A DNA stretch of 64,000 nucleotides from Paenibacillus phyllosphaerae (GTDB lineage Bacteria; Bacillota; Bacilli; Paenibacillales; Paenibacillaceae). The translations under genes and the position numbers were made by a program. Below are positions 27,290 through 37,100 of this stretch, in pieces. The DNA is taken from contig NZ_JACHXK010000007.1 of NCBI RefSeq assembly GCF_014192105.1, forward strand, positions 298,905 through 362,904. The letters are read 5' to 3'. Under the pieces are notes generated by a model. The model did not search any database, was not told the DNA's origin, and saw only the letters and a list, made by a program, of their open reading frames with translations. How positions within the stretch are numbered: the stretch's first letter is position 1; each line of letters begins with the position of its first letter.

Positions 27290-28246
27290 ATGATTAAGGC
27301 AAGGAAAAAACAGGTAACGTTATTGTTATTGTCCGCACTGATGCTTCTTATGGTTGCATTTCCCGTAAACGCTTCCACACGGACGCTCTCGGGCGATATC
27401 GGCGTCCATGACCCTGCGTATATTGTGGAGAGCGGGATCACTTGGGTATTCAGCACCGGGCAGGGCATTCAAGTGCTCTACTCGTCGAATGGCACGACTT
27501 TCAGCCGTGGTACCCAAGTCTTCGCTAGCGAGCCTTCCTGGTGGAGCACTTACGTGCCGAACCACACCAAGCTCGACGTGTGGGCGCCGGACATTTACTA
27601 CTATAACGGCAAGTACCATCTGTACTATTCCATCTCTTCCTTCGGCTCCAACACGTCCGCGATCGGTCTGGTTACTTGCACATCCATTCTCAAAGGCGAT
27701 TGGGTAGACCAAGGCGTCGTCGTCAGCTCCAACTCGTCTTCGACGTATAACGCGATCGACCCTAACCTTTTTGCCGATAAGAGCGGCAATCTGTACATGA
27801 GCTTCGGTTCGTGGTTCGCAGGAATTTATGTAACCGCTATCGACAAAACAACGATGAAACCGACCGGCAACTCCTACCGTGTTGCAACGAAGTCCGGCGG
27901 CATTGAAGGCTCCAGCATCATCTACAATGCGAGCACAGGCTACTACTATCTGTTCGTCTCGATCGGCACTTGCTGCGCTGGCACGAGCAGCACGTACAAA
28001 GTTGCGGTAGGGCGTTCCACTAGCGTATTCGGCCCTTATTATGCGAAGGACGGCACGGATATGAAGAACGGCGGCGCTACCGTGATCGACAGCGGCAACA
28101 CGCAATGGGTAGGACCAGGCGGCCAGGATGTGCCGAGCACCAGCTTGATCGTCCGCCATGCGTATGACGCGACGGACAACGGTGCACCGAAGCTCCTTAT
28201 CAGCGACCTGTATTGGGATTCCAGCGGCTGGCCGTACTATAACTAA
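27290..28246 (+). CDS. Secreted endo-alpha-1,5-L-arabinanase, GH43
   Basis: A 318-residue protein with a signal peptide (cleavage near VNA-ST, residue 28). The five-bladed propeller of GH43 is shown by VHDPAY (catalytic base D41), LDVWAPDIYYYNGKYHLYYSISSFGS, YNAIDPNLF (D157) and GGIEGSSII (catalytic acid E206), plus WVGPGGQDV near the end. These are the three conserved acidic residues of arabinanases. It cuts the alpha-1,5-arabinan backbone of pectin outside the cell. It is a single-gene unit with a cre-like site before it and a terminator after it. Confidence 0.94.
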   Translation: MIKARKKQVTLLLLSALMLLMVAFPVNASTRTLSGDIGVHDPAYIVESGITWVFSTGQGIQVLYSSNGTTFSRGTQVFASEPSWWSTYVPNHTKLDVWAPDIYYYNGKYHLYYSISSFGSNTSAIGLVTCTSILKGDWVDQGVVVSSNSSSTYNAIDPNLFADKSGNLYMSFGSWFAGIYVTAIDKTTMKPTGNSYRVATKSGGIEGSSIIYNASTGYYYLFVSIGTCCAGTSSTYKVAVGRSTSVFGPYYAKDGTDMKNGGATVIDSGNTQWVGPGGQDVPSTSLIVRHAYDATDNGAPKLLISDLYWDSSGWPYYN

Positions 28247-28276
28247 TCGGTCGCCGGTACCAAATAACTTAGCCAA

Positions 28277-28315
28277 AGGCCTTCTCCGAATGGTTGATTC
28301 GGGGAGGGTCTTTTC
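28277..28315 (+). terminator. Terminator after GH43
   Basis: AGGCCTTCTCCGAA pairs with TTCGGGGAGGGTC and is followed by TTTTCTTAGTTTT. Confidence 0.75.
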
Positions 28316-28332
28316 TTAGTTTTGGCAAAATG

Positions 28333-28363
28333 AAACGCGCCAAGGGGATCCTTGACGCGCTGT
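28333..28363 (-). terminator. Terminator of the GH12 gene
   Basis: Read on the minus strand, GCGTCAAGG pairs with CCTTGGCGC, then TTTCATTTT. Confidence 0.7.
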
Positions 28364-28376
28364 TGGTCGAACTATT

Positions 28377-29099
28377 TTAACTCGATGTAACCGAGAAGCT
28401 GTTGGACATGAAGTTCAGACCGGCCGGGGACGAGGTGATCTCGAAGCCGAACTGCACCCGGTCGAGCACGACATCGCTGTACCAGCCCTTAGATTTGATC
28501 CAGTTCATCACCGCCAGCACATCGACCGTACCCGAGTTCGTATTGCCCGTTCTTACGAAGGAGAATACTTCGTTCGATCCGTTGCTGCCCTTATAGATGT
28601 TCCACGTATGGCCGCCCACGCTTACGTTCGTGAAGACCGGAACCGGGTTGCCCGAGGCATCCCAGTTGTAAGAGATCGGCTTCACGCCGCCCGCATAGTT
28701 CATCCACAGCATAATTTCGTAGGCATAGTTGCCTGCCCAAATATCGTAAGCGGTCGTGTACGAAGCACCGCTGGACGGTACGGTGACATTGAAGCTGCTC
28801 TTGACGCTCGACAGCGCGCTAAGCTTCTTATTGATATCCTTAGTGCTGTTCGGATAGGACTTGATGCCGCCGGTATTCGGATGCTGCGCCCACACGCCCC
28901 AGTTGCTGTACGAATTCGCCCAGATGCTCTGTGCCCCCGCGCCGGAGCCCCATACGTTGTTGTACAGAATATAGCCATTGTTCGACCAAGTTGCCCATTG
29001 GTCCGATGAACCCCATGCGGCCGCGAAAGCATTGGCATTAAACGAAATGGCGGCGACGATGGCCAGCAGCAGCGACAATCCAAAGCGTCTTTTCTTCAT
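28377..29099 (-). CDS. Secreted endoglucanase or xyloglucanase, GH12
   Basis: A 240-residue protein with signal peptide (cleavage near FAA-AW, residue 28) and a jelly-roll GH12 domain. The nucleophile is E128 in AYEIMLWMNY and the acid/base is E220 in FGFEITSS, both in the usual family context, and the length matches a single-domain GH12. It hydrolyses beta-1,4-glucan or xyloglucan outside the cell. The second ATG (29099) is used because GAGGAG lies 7 bases before it; the first ATG at 29105 is too close. A TATAAT and a cre-like site lie upstream. Confidence 0.93.
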   Translation of the reverse strand: MKKRRFGLSLLLAIVAAISFNANAFAAAWGSSDQWATWSNNGYILYNNVWGSGAGAQSIWANSYSNWGVWAQHPNTGGIKSYPNSTKDINKKLSALSSVKSSFNVTVPSSGASYTTAYDIWAGNYAYEIMLWMNYAGGVKPISYNWDASGNPVPVFTNVSVGGHTWNIYKGSNGSNEVFSFVRTGNTNSGTVDVLAVMNWIKSKGWYSDVVLDRVQFGFEITSSPAGLNFMSNSFSVTSS

Positions 29100-29233
29100 T
29101 AACATGCTCCTCTCGTAGTAAAAACGTATCTTCCAACGATCGAACTTAATGCTTCTCGTTCGCGTAGAACTTAAACCTTGCTCGCCATCTCCCCCTTCAT
29201 GATGAAGTGCTGCGGATTGGCCGAATCCACAAT

Positions 29234-29259
29234 ATTAAGCGCTTACAAATTCTATTATA
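29234..29259 (-). promoter_or_regulatory. -10 element and cre-like site for GH12
   Basis: On the minus strand TATAAT (29259-29254) is followed six bases later by TGTAAGCGCTTAAT (29247-29234), a near match to the CcpA cre consensus, centred close to the expected start of transcription. The -35 is weak. The site would let CcpA block initiation of the GH12 transcript. Confidence 0.6.
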
Positions 29260-29383
29260 TGGAAACTTTCCCTTTGAAAACTACATGACGACTTAGCGAA
29301 AAACTCATATAGAAACTTGAGGTAGGAGCACGGGGATATTCGTAACCGGCGTACAGGATCCAATCCGGCGATCAAAAGAAGAG

Positions 29384-29446
29384 TTGACAGACCTCGAGGA
29401 GTCGTATACATTCGTATACGAAAGGCATTTGTATACATATGTATAC
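29384..29446 (+). promoter_or_regulatory. Promoter and four-fold GTATAC operator for the ABC exporter
   Basis: TTGACA (29384) and TACATT (29407) are 17 bases apart. GTATAC occurs at 29404, 29414, 29431 and 29441: two pairs, each GTATAC-N4-GTATAC with a 10-base repeat, the first overlapping the -10. The second pair forms the perfect 16-base palindrome GTATACATATGTATAC. This geometry is that of a repressor operator; no regulator gene lies beside it. Confidence 0.7.
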
Positions 29447-29524
29447 GTCGAATAAGAAAGTCTGAATGGACGCATCCATTTCAGAATACGGCAAAGACAA
29501 TATCAAGTAAGGCGGTGAACATTC

Positions 29525-31279
29525 TTGAAGACGAATGGCATTCTGAAACCTTATTTCATCCAGACTTGGCGCTTGTATGCCGCATCCATATCGCTGCATG
29601 CGTTGGCCAGTATCGTTTATGCCTATTTCCCCAAAGTGCTCGGGGCCTTCACGGACCGGCTGCAAGCAGGGGAGCTCGGCTCGAACGACGTCGTACGCTA
29701 CAGCTGGTTTCTGCTGCTGATCGGCGTATGTTATGCTCTCTTCGGCGGGTACGGGCAGTATCTGGTCATGTATGTCGGCCGATTGTTCGACTACATAACG
29801 AGACGACGGTTGTTCGGGCATTTCTCGGAACTTAGCGAGCATTATTATTCGAAAAACGGCGTCGGCAAGATCCTGAGCTATTTCATGAACGACGTTACAG
29901 GTGTTCGCGAGTCGCTCTCCATGGGCATCAACCAGCTGGCAATGTCCTCATTGCTCTTATTATCCTGCTTGGGAGCCATGATCCTGAGCGATATTCCGCT
30001 CTATCTGATCGCGGCGTCCGTGGGGCCATTGCTCGTCATTCCCTGGATCGTGGCGAAGTTCGGACCGGTCATCCGTGGCCGATCGATGCGCGTCCAGGAA
30101 GCGTTGGGCACGATGACGGAATCCGCGGAGGAACAATTCGGCGGCATCCGGGTGACGAAGAAATTCGCCGTTGAAGACGTCATGATCGAACGGTTCGGCG
30201 CCGATGTCGATCGGATCCGCGACAACCAGCTGTCGCTGGTGCGCATCTCGTCGCTGTTCCAAGCGCTCGTGCCATTCCTCGGCTCGATGTCGATGATCGT
30301 GGCGATCGGGCTGGGCGGATATTTGACCGTGAACGGCCAGATTACGCTTGGCGATTTCGTTGCGCTGACGATGTACGTTCGATTGCTCATGAACCCGCTT
30401 CAGCAGATCGGCAACGTCATTAATACGCTGCAACGCTCGCGCGCTTCCTTACAGCGGCTGAACGAATTGATGGCCGTCCAGGCAGATATCGTGGAGGCGG
30501 GTGATGCCGTGCCGGTCGACCTTGATCGCAGCGCGATTCGCATGCACGATCTTACTTTCGCGTATCCGGGCGCATCGCAGCCTTCACTGAAGGATATCGA
30601 TCTGATCATTCAACCAGGCATGACGCTCGGCATCGTCGGCCGCACGGGAAGCGGCAAGACTACGCTCGTGAAGCTGCTGCTGCGCATGTATGAAGCGCCG
30701 GCAGAATCGATTACGATCGGCGAGTCGGATATTCGCGGCGTGCAACTGGAAAGCTTGCGCAATCAGATCGGTTACGTGCCGCAGGACGGCTTCCTGTTCA
30801 GCACATCGATCCGCGACAATATCGCGTTTGCCCGGAGAGAAGCATCGATGGGCGACGTGGAGACCGCAGCCAAACAAGCGCAAATCTACAATAATATCAT
30901 CGAATTCCCGGACCGGTTCGAGACGAAGCTCGGGGAGCGCGGAATTACCTTGTCCGGCGGACAGCGACAGCGTACCAGCTTGGCGCGCGGCCTGATCAAG
31001 CAGGCCCCGTTCATGATTCTCGACGACAGCGTCAGCGCCGTCGATGCGGTGACCGAGACCGAGATCATCAAGACGATCCAGGAGGAGCGGGAAGGCCAGA
31101 CGACGATTATTATCGCGCACCGCCTCAGCGCCTTGAAGCACGCGGATCTGATCATCGTCATGGAAGAGGGACGGATCATCCAGCGCGGCAAGCACGAGGA
31201 ATTGCTCGCACAATCCGGGCAATACGCGGAGCTCTATGCGATCCAAGAGGAGGGAAGCCGGCATGCAGCAAACCATTAA
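29525..31279 (+). CDS. ABC exporter half-transporter, degenerate-site subunit (BmrC/YheI type)
   Basis: A 584-residue membrane ATPase begun by TTG, six bases after AAGGCGGTGA. Six transmembrane helices (about residues 15-310) are followed by an ATPase with Walker A GRTGSGKTT (372-380), signature LSGGQRQR and Walker B MILDDS, in which the catalytic Glu is replaced by Asp501. The partner at 31263 has the normal Glu. Such asymmetric pairs are multidrug or peptide exporters; B. subtilis BmrC (585 residues) is close in size. Its stop overlaps the start of the partner by 17 bases, so the two are translated together. Confidence 0.9.
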   Translation: MKTNGILKPYFIQTWRLYAASISLHALASIVYAYFPKVLGAFTDRLQAGELGSNDVVRYSWFLLLIGVCYALFGGYGQYLVMYVGRLFDYITRRRLFGHFSELSEHYYSKNGVGKILSYFMNDVTGVRESLSMGINQLAMSSLLLLSCLGAMILSDIPLYLIAASVGPLLVIPWIVAKFGPVIRGRSMRVQEALGTMTESAEEQFGGIRVTKKFAVEDVMIERFGADVDRIRDNQLSLVRISSLFQALVPFLGSMSMIVAIGLGGYLTVNGQITLGDFVALTMYVRLLMNPLQQIGNVINTLQRSRASLQRLNELMAVQADIVEAGDAVPVDLDRSAIRMHDLTFAYPGASQPSLKDIDLIIQPGMTLGIVGRTGSGKTTLVKLLLRMYEAPAESITIGESDIRGVQLESLRNQIGYVPQDGFLFSTSIRDNIAFARREASMGDVETAAKQAQIYNNIIEFPDRFETKLGERGITLSGGQRQRTSLARGLIKQAPFMILDDSVSAVDAVTETEIIKTIQEEREGQTTIIIAHRLSALKHADLIIVMEEGRIIQRGKHEELLAQSGQYAELYAIQEEGSRHAANH

Positions 31280-33101
31280 ACAAGGGCATAACGGACCCCA
31301 ATCGGAGCCTGGCCGGAAGCCGAAGCCGCAGTATCAATCTGCTTTTAACATCTTAGGTGCCTATACGAGACCGCACCGGCTCACCTTCGCGATGGTGATG
31401 GTCTGCACCGTGATCGCGATCGCCTGCGAGCTGTTCCAACCGTATCTGGTCAAGATCGTGATCGACGATAATCTGATGGTCGGCAAGAATGATTTCGGCA
31501 GCCTGCTCATCATCTGCGCCGTGTATTTCGGCCTGACGATAGCGGAATTATTGTTCTCTTATCTCCAAAACAATTTGCTGCAGTTCGCGGGGCAGAGCAT
31601 CGTGGCCAAGATCCGCAAGCAGCTGTTCCGGCATATCACGAAGCTGTCGATGTCGTACTTCGACAAGATGCCGAGCGGCAGTCTCATCACGCATATCTCG
31701 AGCGATACCGAGGTGGTCAACCAATTTTTGGGCCAAGTGCTGCTCACGCTGCTGCGGGATGGCCTGACGCTCATCTTCATCCTCGTCCTCATGTTCCAGC
31801 TCGATACGACCCTAGGCGCGTATTGCCTGATTCTGCTGCCGGTCATCGCCTGCATCTCGATCGCGTTCCGCTCCTTCATCCGCAATACGTATCAGATGGC
31901 ACGCACCCGCTTGTCCGCTCTCGTGGCGTTCGTCGCCGAGAACCTGTCGGGCATGAATCTCATTCAAGCGTTCCAGCAGCAGCGTTCGCAGGGCAAGCTG
32001 TTCGAGGAGAAGAACGATGCGTATTTCAAAGCGAATGTTCGCGAGATTCGCTCGATGGTCATGTTCAACCGGACGTTCGATCTGCTCAGCAACTTGACGA
32101 TCGCCTTCGTCACTTGGATCGGCGGCAAGGCCGTCCTTGGCGAGACGCTCGAGTTCGGCGTGCTGTACGCATTCATCACGTATATCCGCCAATTCTTCCA
32201 ACCGATCAACGCGATTACGCAGCAGTGGAATACGCTGCAGTCGGCCACAGTCGCCATGAACCGGATCTGGGGCGTGCTCGACCATAAGCCGGATATCGTA
32301 GACCCGGCGCAGCCGCTCGCAATCGATCGGGATAAGGTGGAGGGCCGCGTAGATTTCAACCGCATCACGTTCGGCTACGGTAACGGAAGCGCGCCGATCT
32401 TCCAAGGGCTTGATCTGCATATCGGGCCGGGCGAGATGATCGGCGTCGTCGGTACGACCGGTGCGGGCAAAAGCTCGCTGATGAGCCTGCTGTGCCGCTT
32501 CTATGACGTGCAGGAGGGCAACGTTCAGATCGACCGCAAAGATATTCGGGATCTGCCGCAAGCAGAGCTGCATCGGATCGTCGGTCTCGTGCAGCAGGAG
32601 CCGTTCTTATTCTCCGGCAGCATCATCGATAACGTCCGCATGTTCGACGAGTCGATCTCCCGCGAAGCCGTCATTGAGGCTTGCCGATTGGTCGGCGCGG
32701 ACGTGCTCGTCCAGCGGATGCAAGACGGCTACGATACGAAGTTGTCCGAGCGCGGCAGCGGGTTATCTGCGGGCGAACGCCAACTATTATCTTTCGCGCG
32801 AATTATTGTCTTCCGTCCAAGGATCCTCATCCTGGACGAAGCGACGGCGAATCTGGATTCTCAGACGGAGCAGCTGATCCAAGAGGCGCTGCGCGTCGTA
32901 TCCGAAGGCCGTACGACGATCGTCATCGCGCATCGCTTGTCGACGATCATGCAGGCCGACCGCATTCTCGTCCTCCGGCACGGAGCGATCGTGGAAGAAG
33001 GTACGCATGAGGAGCTGCTGCTAGAGAAGGGCTATTACGAGGAACTTTATCGCCACTCGCAGGGCGAAGCGCATAAGGAACAGGAAAAGCAGCTGATATG
33101 A
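31263..33101 (+). CDS. ABC exporter half-transporter, catalytic subunit (BmrD/YheH type)
   Basis: A 612-residue half-transporter. A polar N-terminal tail of about 25 residues precedes six transmembrane helices; the ATPase has Walker A GTTGAGKSS, Walker B LILDEA with catalytic E526, and an altered signature LSAGERQ (501-507) in place of LSGGQ. The altered signature faces the Asp501 site of the partner in the dimer, so one ATP site is degenerate and the other (partner LSGGQ with E526 here) is active. The ATG at 31263 follows GGAGGG inside the preceding gene. The substrate is unknown. Confidence 0.9.
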   Translation: MQQTIKQGHNGPQSEPGRKPKPQYQSAFNILGAYTRPHRLTFAMVMVCTVIAIACELFQPYLVKIVIDDNLMVGKNDFGSLLIICAVYFGLTIAELLFSYLQNNLLQFAGQSIVAKIRKQLFRHITKLSMSYFDKMPSGSLITHISSDTEVVNQFLGQVLLTLLRDGLTLIFILVLMFQLDTTLGAYCLILLPVIACISIAFRSFIRNTYQMARTRLSALVAFVAENLSGMNLIQAFQQQRSQGKLFEEKNDAYFKANVREIRSMVMFNRTFDLLSNLTIAFVTWIGGKAVLGETLEFGVLYAFITYIRQFFQPINAITQQWNTLQSATVAMNRIWGVLDHKPDIVDPAQPLAIDRDKVEGRVDFNRITFGYGNGSAPIFQGLDLHIGPGEMIGVVGTTGAGKSSLMSLLCRFYDVQEGNVQIDRKDIRDLPQAELHRIVGLVQQEPFLFSGSIIDNVRMFDESISREAVIEACRLVGADVLVQRMQDGYDTKLSERGSGLSAGERQLLSFARIIVFRPRILILDEATANLDSQTEQLIQEALRVVSEGRTTIVIAHRLSTIMQADRILVLRHGAIVEEGTHEELLLEKGYYEELYRHSQGEAHKEQEKQLI

Positions 33102-33118
33102 GGTCAGCTGCTTCTTTC
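33089..33118 (+). terminator. Terminator overlapping the exporter stop codon
   Basis: GCAGCTGA pairs with TCAGCTGC around TATGAGG, then TTCTTTCGT. The left arm lies within the last codons of the ABC gene. Confidence 0.65.
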
Positions 33119-33154
33119 GTGCTTATAGATAGCTGCCATAGAGCCGCAGCCTGG

Positions 33155-34027
33155 CTATTCCTGCATCCGGAATTCCGAAGGCGTCATGCCGGTCTCTTCC
33201 TTGAAACTGCGGTGAAAATAATGCGTGCTGCTGTAGCCGAGCCGTTCGGCGATGACATCGATCGGTTCCCCAGCGAGCAGCAGCCGCTTTGCCAGCCGCA
33301 TCCGCTGGTCCATCATATACGCCTTAGGCGTCGTACCCGTAGCGGCCTTGAACAGCTCGGCGAAATATGCCGCTTGGTAACCGCAGGCCGAGGCCAGTTC
33401 GGCTACCGGCCAAGTCCGGTCCGGATGCTGCGCGAGCAGCTGAAGGGCCGGTTTTATTTTGCGCCGGGTATCGGATTCCTGCTCTTCCGTCAACATTCGC
33501 AGCAGCGCGGCCAGCAGAACCGTCAATCGGCTGCGCAGGACAAGCTCATAGCCTTCTTGTTGCTCCTCGTATTCGTCAACGAGCTGACGAATTGGCTCCT
33601 CCAGCTGCGGCGTCCTCAACTTGAACGGGATCGGCAATCGGGTATAACGGCCGAAGTCGATCGTAAGATCAACCGGCTCTTGCGCCATTCCGCTCTCCCC
33701 GCAATAGATCATGCCAGCTGACGGATGGACGGGCTCCGGCGATTCGCGGCCCCAATCGAAATGGACGCTATAGTAGGTAAAAGGCTCTCCGTCCGGGCTG
33801 CGCAGCACCATAGGCGTGCCGCCGCCATAGAGCCCGATGTCCCCGGGACGAAGCTCATGGCAGCTAGAGCCGAGTCGCAGCTCGGACTTGCCTGCCAGCA
33901 TATAGATCAGCTGGTTGTCGGGGATGATCCGCGGTCCCCATTGATGCCCCGGATCGGCCGTCGTCCGACCGGCGAAATTGACCGCCAGGCGAAGCTTGTT
34001 GAAATCTCCTGCATGCCACGCACGCAT
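33155..34027 (-). CDS. AraC-family regulator with sugar-binding cupin
   Basis: A 290-residue regulator. The start at 34027 follows GAGGGGAG by 10 bases; an in-frame ATG 30 bases earlier has no ribosome site. The N-terminal cupin includes DNQLIYMLAGKSELRLGSSCHELRPGDIGLYGGG in key positions, and the C-terminal AraC domain has VAELASACGYQAAYFAELFKAATG and IAERLGYSSTHYFHRSFKEETG. It is divergent from the GH106-like gene (139-base gap) and probably controls it. Confidence 0.9.
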   Translation of the reverse strand: MRAWHAGDFNKLRLAVNFAGRTTADPGHQWGPRIIPDNQLIYMLAGKSELRLGSSCHELRPGDIGLYGGGTPMVLRSPDGEPFTYYSVHFDWGRESPEPVHPSAGMIYCGESGMAQEPVDLTIDFGRYTRLPIPFKLRTPQLEEPIRQLVDEYEEQQEGYELVLRSRLTVLLAALLRMLTEEQESDTRRKIKPALQLLAQHPDRTWPVAELASACGYQAAYFAELFKAATGTTPKAYMMDQRMRLAKRLLLAGEPIDVIAERLGYSSTHYFHRSFKEETGMTPSEFRMQE

Positions 34028-34166
34028 ATCCGAATCGCTCCCCTCTACGCCTATCATAAAACAGAATCCGGGAAAACTGCACGTTTAGGCAACGAAATTG
34101 CAGTTACGCGAAGGACGGCGTCTGCTATCTTAGCCGTATAAGATTCTTCTCCTAGGAGTGATTAAC

Positions 34167-37100
34167 ATGCGGCATCAACCGAAATATGCGCAGCCGTCTT
34201 CCGCGTACCGCATCCAGCCGTTCTGGTTCTGGAACGGCGAGATGGATGACCGGGAACTGGAGCGGCAGATCCGCGAGATGGCGGACAAAGGCTTGGGCGG
34301 CTTCTTCCTGTGTCCGCGGCAAGGGCTGCAAATTCCGTATTTATCCGACAACTGGTTCGAGAAGGTGCGCTTCGTGACCGACTTGGCCGCCAAGCGCAAC
34401 CTCGAAGTATGGCTCTATGACGAGTACCCGTATCCGAGCGGCATTGCCGGCGGAGAGGTGCTGCTGCACCATCCGGATGCCAAGCATAAGCTGCTGGCGC
34501 ATCGGTCGGTACCCATAAGCGGTGGCGGGCAGGCTCAGCTAGACTTGCCTTGGGGACAGGTGCTGTACGCCAAGGCTGTGCCGATCTCACCGGCAACCGG
34601 CGCTCCGGTATGGGAGGAGGCTGTTGACCTGCGCAGCCGGGTCGGCAATATCCAGACGGAGCAGGTGTTCCAGAAGACGGGACTTACCGCGTATAACAAC
34701 AAACGCTTCTTCACGTACAATCCGCAGAAGCAGCTGCGCTGGCTAGCGCCGGCAGGGAGCGGACCATGGGAGGTGCATGCCTTCGTGGAAGAAGACGTCA
34801 GCGATTTCAAATATTACGGCACTTTCGTCGACCCGCTGCACAAAGACGCGATGCGCACCTTCATCGAGCTTACGCACCAGAGGTATGCAGACACCCTTGG
34901 CGATCGCATGCCGTCGACGGTCAAGGGCATGTTCACCGACGAGACAGGACTGCTCGGCCACCTGCCTTGGTCGCCCGTCATTGCCGGTTACATGAAAGAG
35001 AAATTCGGCACGGATCTTCACGAACAGCTGCCGGCGCTGCTGTATGACATGGGAGATCAATCGGCCAAAGTCCGTTATCAGTATTACCAGGCCATCCATG
35101 AGCTGCTGCGGGACAACTACCATCGTCAGGTGCATGATTGGTGCGAAGCGCACAATCTGCAATATATCGCCGAAGTGCCGTCCGTCCGCATGTCGACGCA
35201 GCGCTACAGCCATATCCCGGGACTGGACAGCGCGCATGAGAAGCTTGGCCGATCGCTCGAATGGATCCTGGACCGGTACGCCCACAGCTTCCGCTACAAT
35301 CCAAAGATGATGACCTCCCTTGCCCGCCAGCTCGGAAGAGAACGGGTGCTGGTCGAATGCTTCCACAGCGTAGGCTGGTCGATGACACTGCAGGACGCCA
35401 AGTGGATGATCGACCGGCTGGCCGCGCTCGGGGTCAACATGTTCAACTTCCATGCCTTCTACTACACGACCGACGGATTGACCAAACATGACGCGCCGCC
35501 CTCACAATTCCTGCAGAATCCTTATTGGCCGCACTTCGGCTTGCTGGCCGACTATACGGCAAGACTTAGCGTGCTCATGAGCGAAGGGCGCATGAAGACC
35601 GATCTGGCGGTGCTGTACCCGACGGCGTCCATCTGGGCGCATATGGGCAATCCGTTCCATGAATTCCGTTATTGCGGGGAGGATCAGGAGGAAGCTCGGC
35701 GGCTGCAGCAATTGAAGGACGACTGGCATGCAATGTGCAAAATGCTCACCCTTCATCAGCGGGACTACGACCACCTTGATTCGGAGATACTCGCCGAAGC
35801 GCAAGTGGACCAGGGACGCATTCGCCTCGGACAGGCCGAATATTCCGTATTGATCCTGCCGCCGATGAGCGCGCTGGAGTCCGAAGCGTGGGACGTGATC
35901 CGCCGCTTCGCGGAGAGCGGCGGCACGGTGATTGCAGTTGGCCTCTTGCCGTACCAGACCATCGACGCGCGCACGGGCGTAGAGGAAGAGACGCTGGCCT
36001 GGTTCGGCGCGGAGCGTCCGACAAGCCGCACGTATTGGGCCGACTCGGCCGCCGAGCAAGAACTGCCGCGTATCGTGGACCGGCAGATTGGCCGCGGGCG
36101 AGCTTATTGGATCGAAGCGCAGCATGGCCTTAAGGATAACGAAGCCATTCATGCATTCCTCCGAATCGTGGAGCGAACGTCGCCTGCCTTGGTCAGGTTG
36201 GAACATGCTGACGACTCAGCCGTTCGTTCCTTCCTCATCCAGCATAGGGAATTACCCGATGAGGCGGAACTGGTCTTCTTAAGCAACCAGGAAGGGGAGC
36301 ATCAAGCGACCCGCTTCATCTATAAAGGCGCGTTATGCAGCTTGCGGAATTCGCTATCCGTCGAGCTATTGGACCTCGTCACAGGCGAGACGAAGGGGAT
36401 TCCCTACACGGCGCTCGAAGACGGCAGCGTGGAGGTTTCGCTCGATTTTGCCCCGTATGAAGCGCATGCCTTGTACTTGAGCAGCAGGGAAGGAGCCGAA
36501 TCCGCCTCGGACTCGACCGCCCTTACACTTCCAGCTTCAACCCAGCGGCCGCAGAACCACGCGGTCTTCCAACTCGATTGCCTTGCGGATTGGGAGCTGG
36601 CGGCGGAGCGGGACAATGTGTTGCGACTCGGCGAATTCGAGTTGACCGTCAATGGGGCGAAGGCGCCGGTCAAGGTGCAGCCGAAAACCTTCATCGACCA
36701 AGTAGCCGATCTGGCCGCGCAGGGAGAGCGCCTGCCATTGCATTTTCGCCAGCCGTTCGGGATCCCGATGGAAGCGCGAGTACAATATCCGGCGAACTGC
36801 CGTTACGAAGCCGAATTTATCGTCGAGGAGTTGCCGCCTACCTGCAAGCTGCTGATGGAGCGCGGGGCTATTGCCGGTAACTACTCGATCCGCATTAACG
36901 GTCACCTGTTGCCGAGCAATTCGTTCGAACAAGATATCTATTACGATTATTTAAACCGGTCCTGCGATATCCTGCCGTATCTCGAATCCGGGCACAACCA
37001 GGTGTGTATCGAAGTCGAAGCGGCGGAAGATTGGCACGGCGTCGTGAATACGATCTACATCATCGGGGATTTCGGGGTTGCAGCCGGATCCGCGGAGCAG

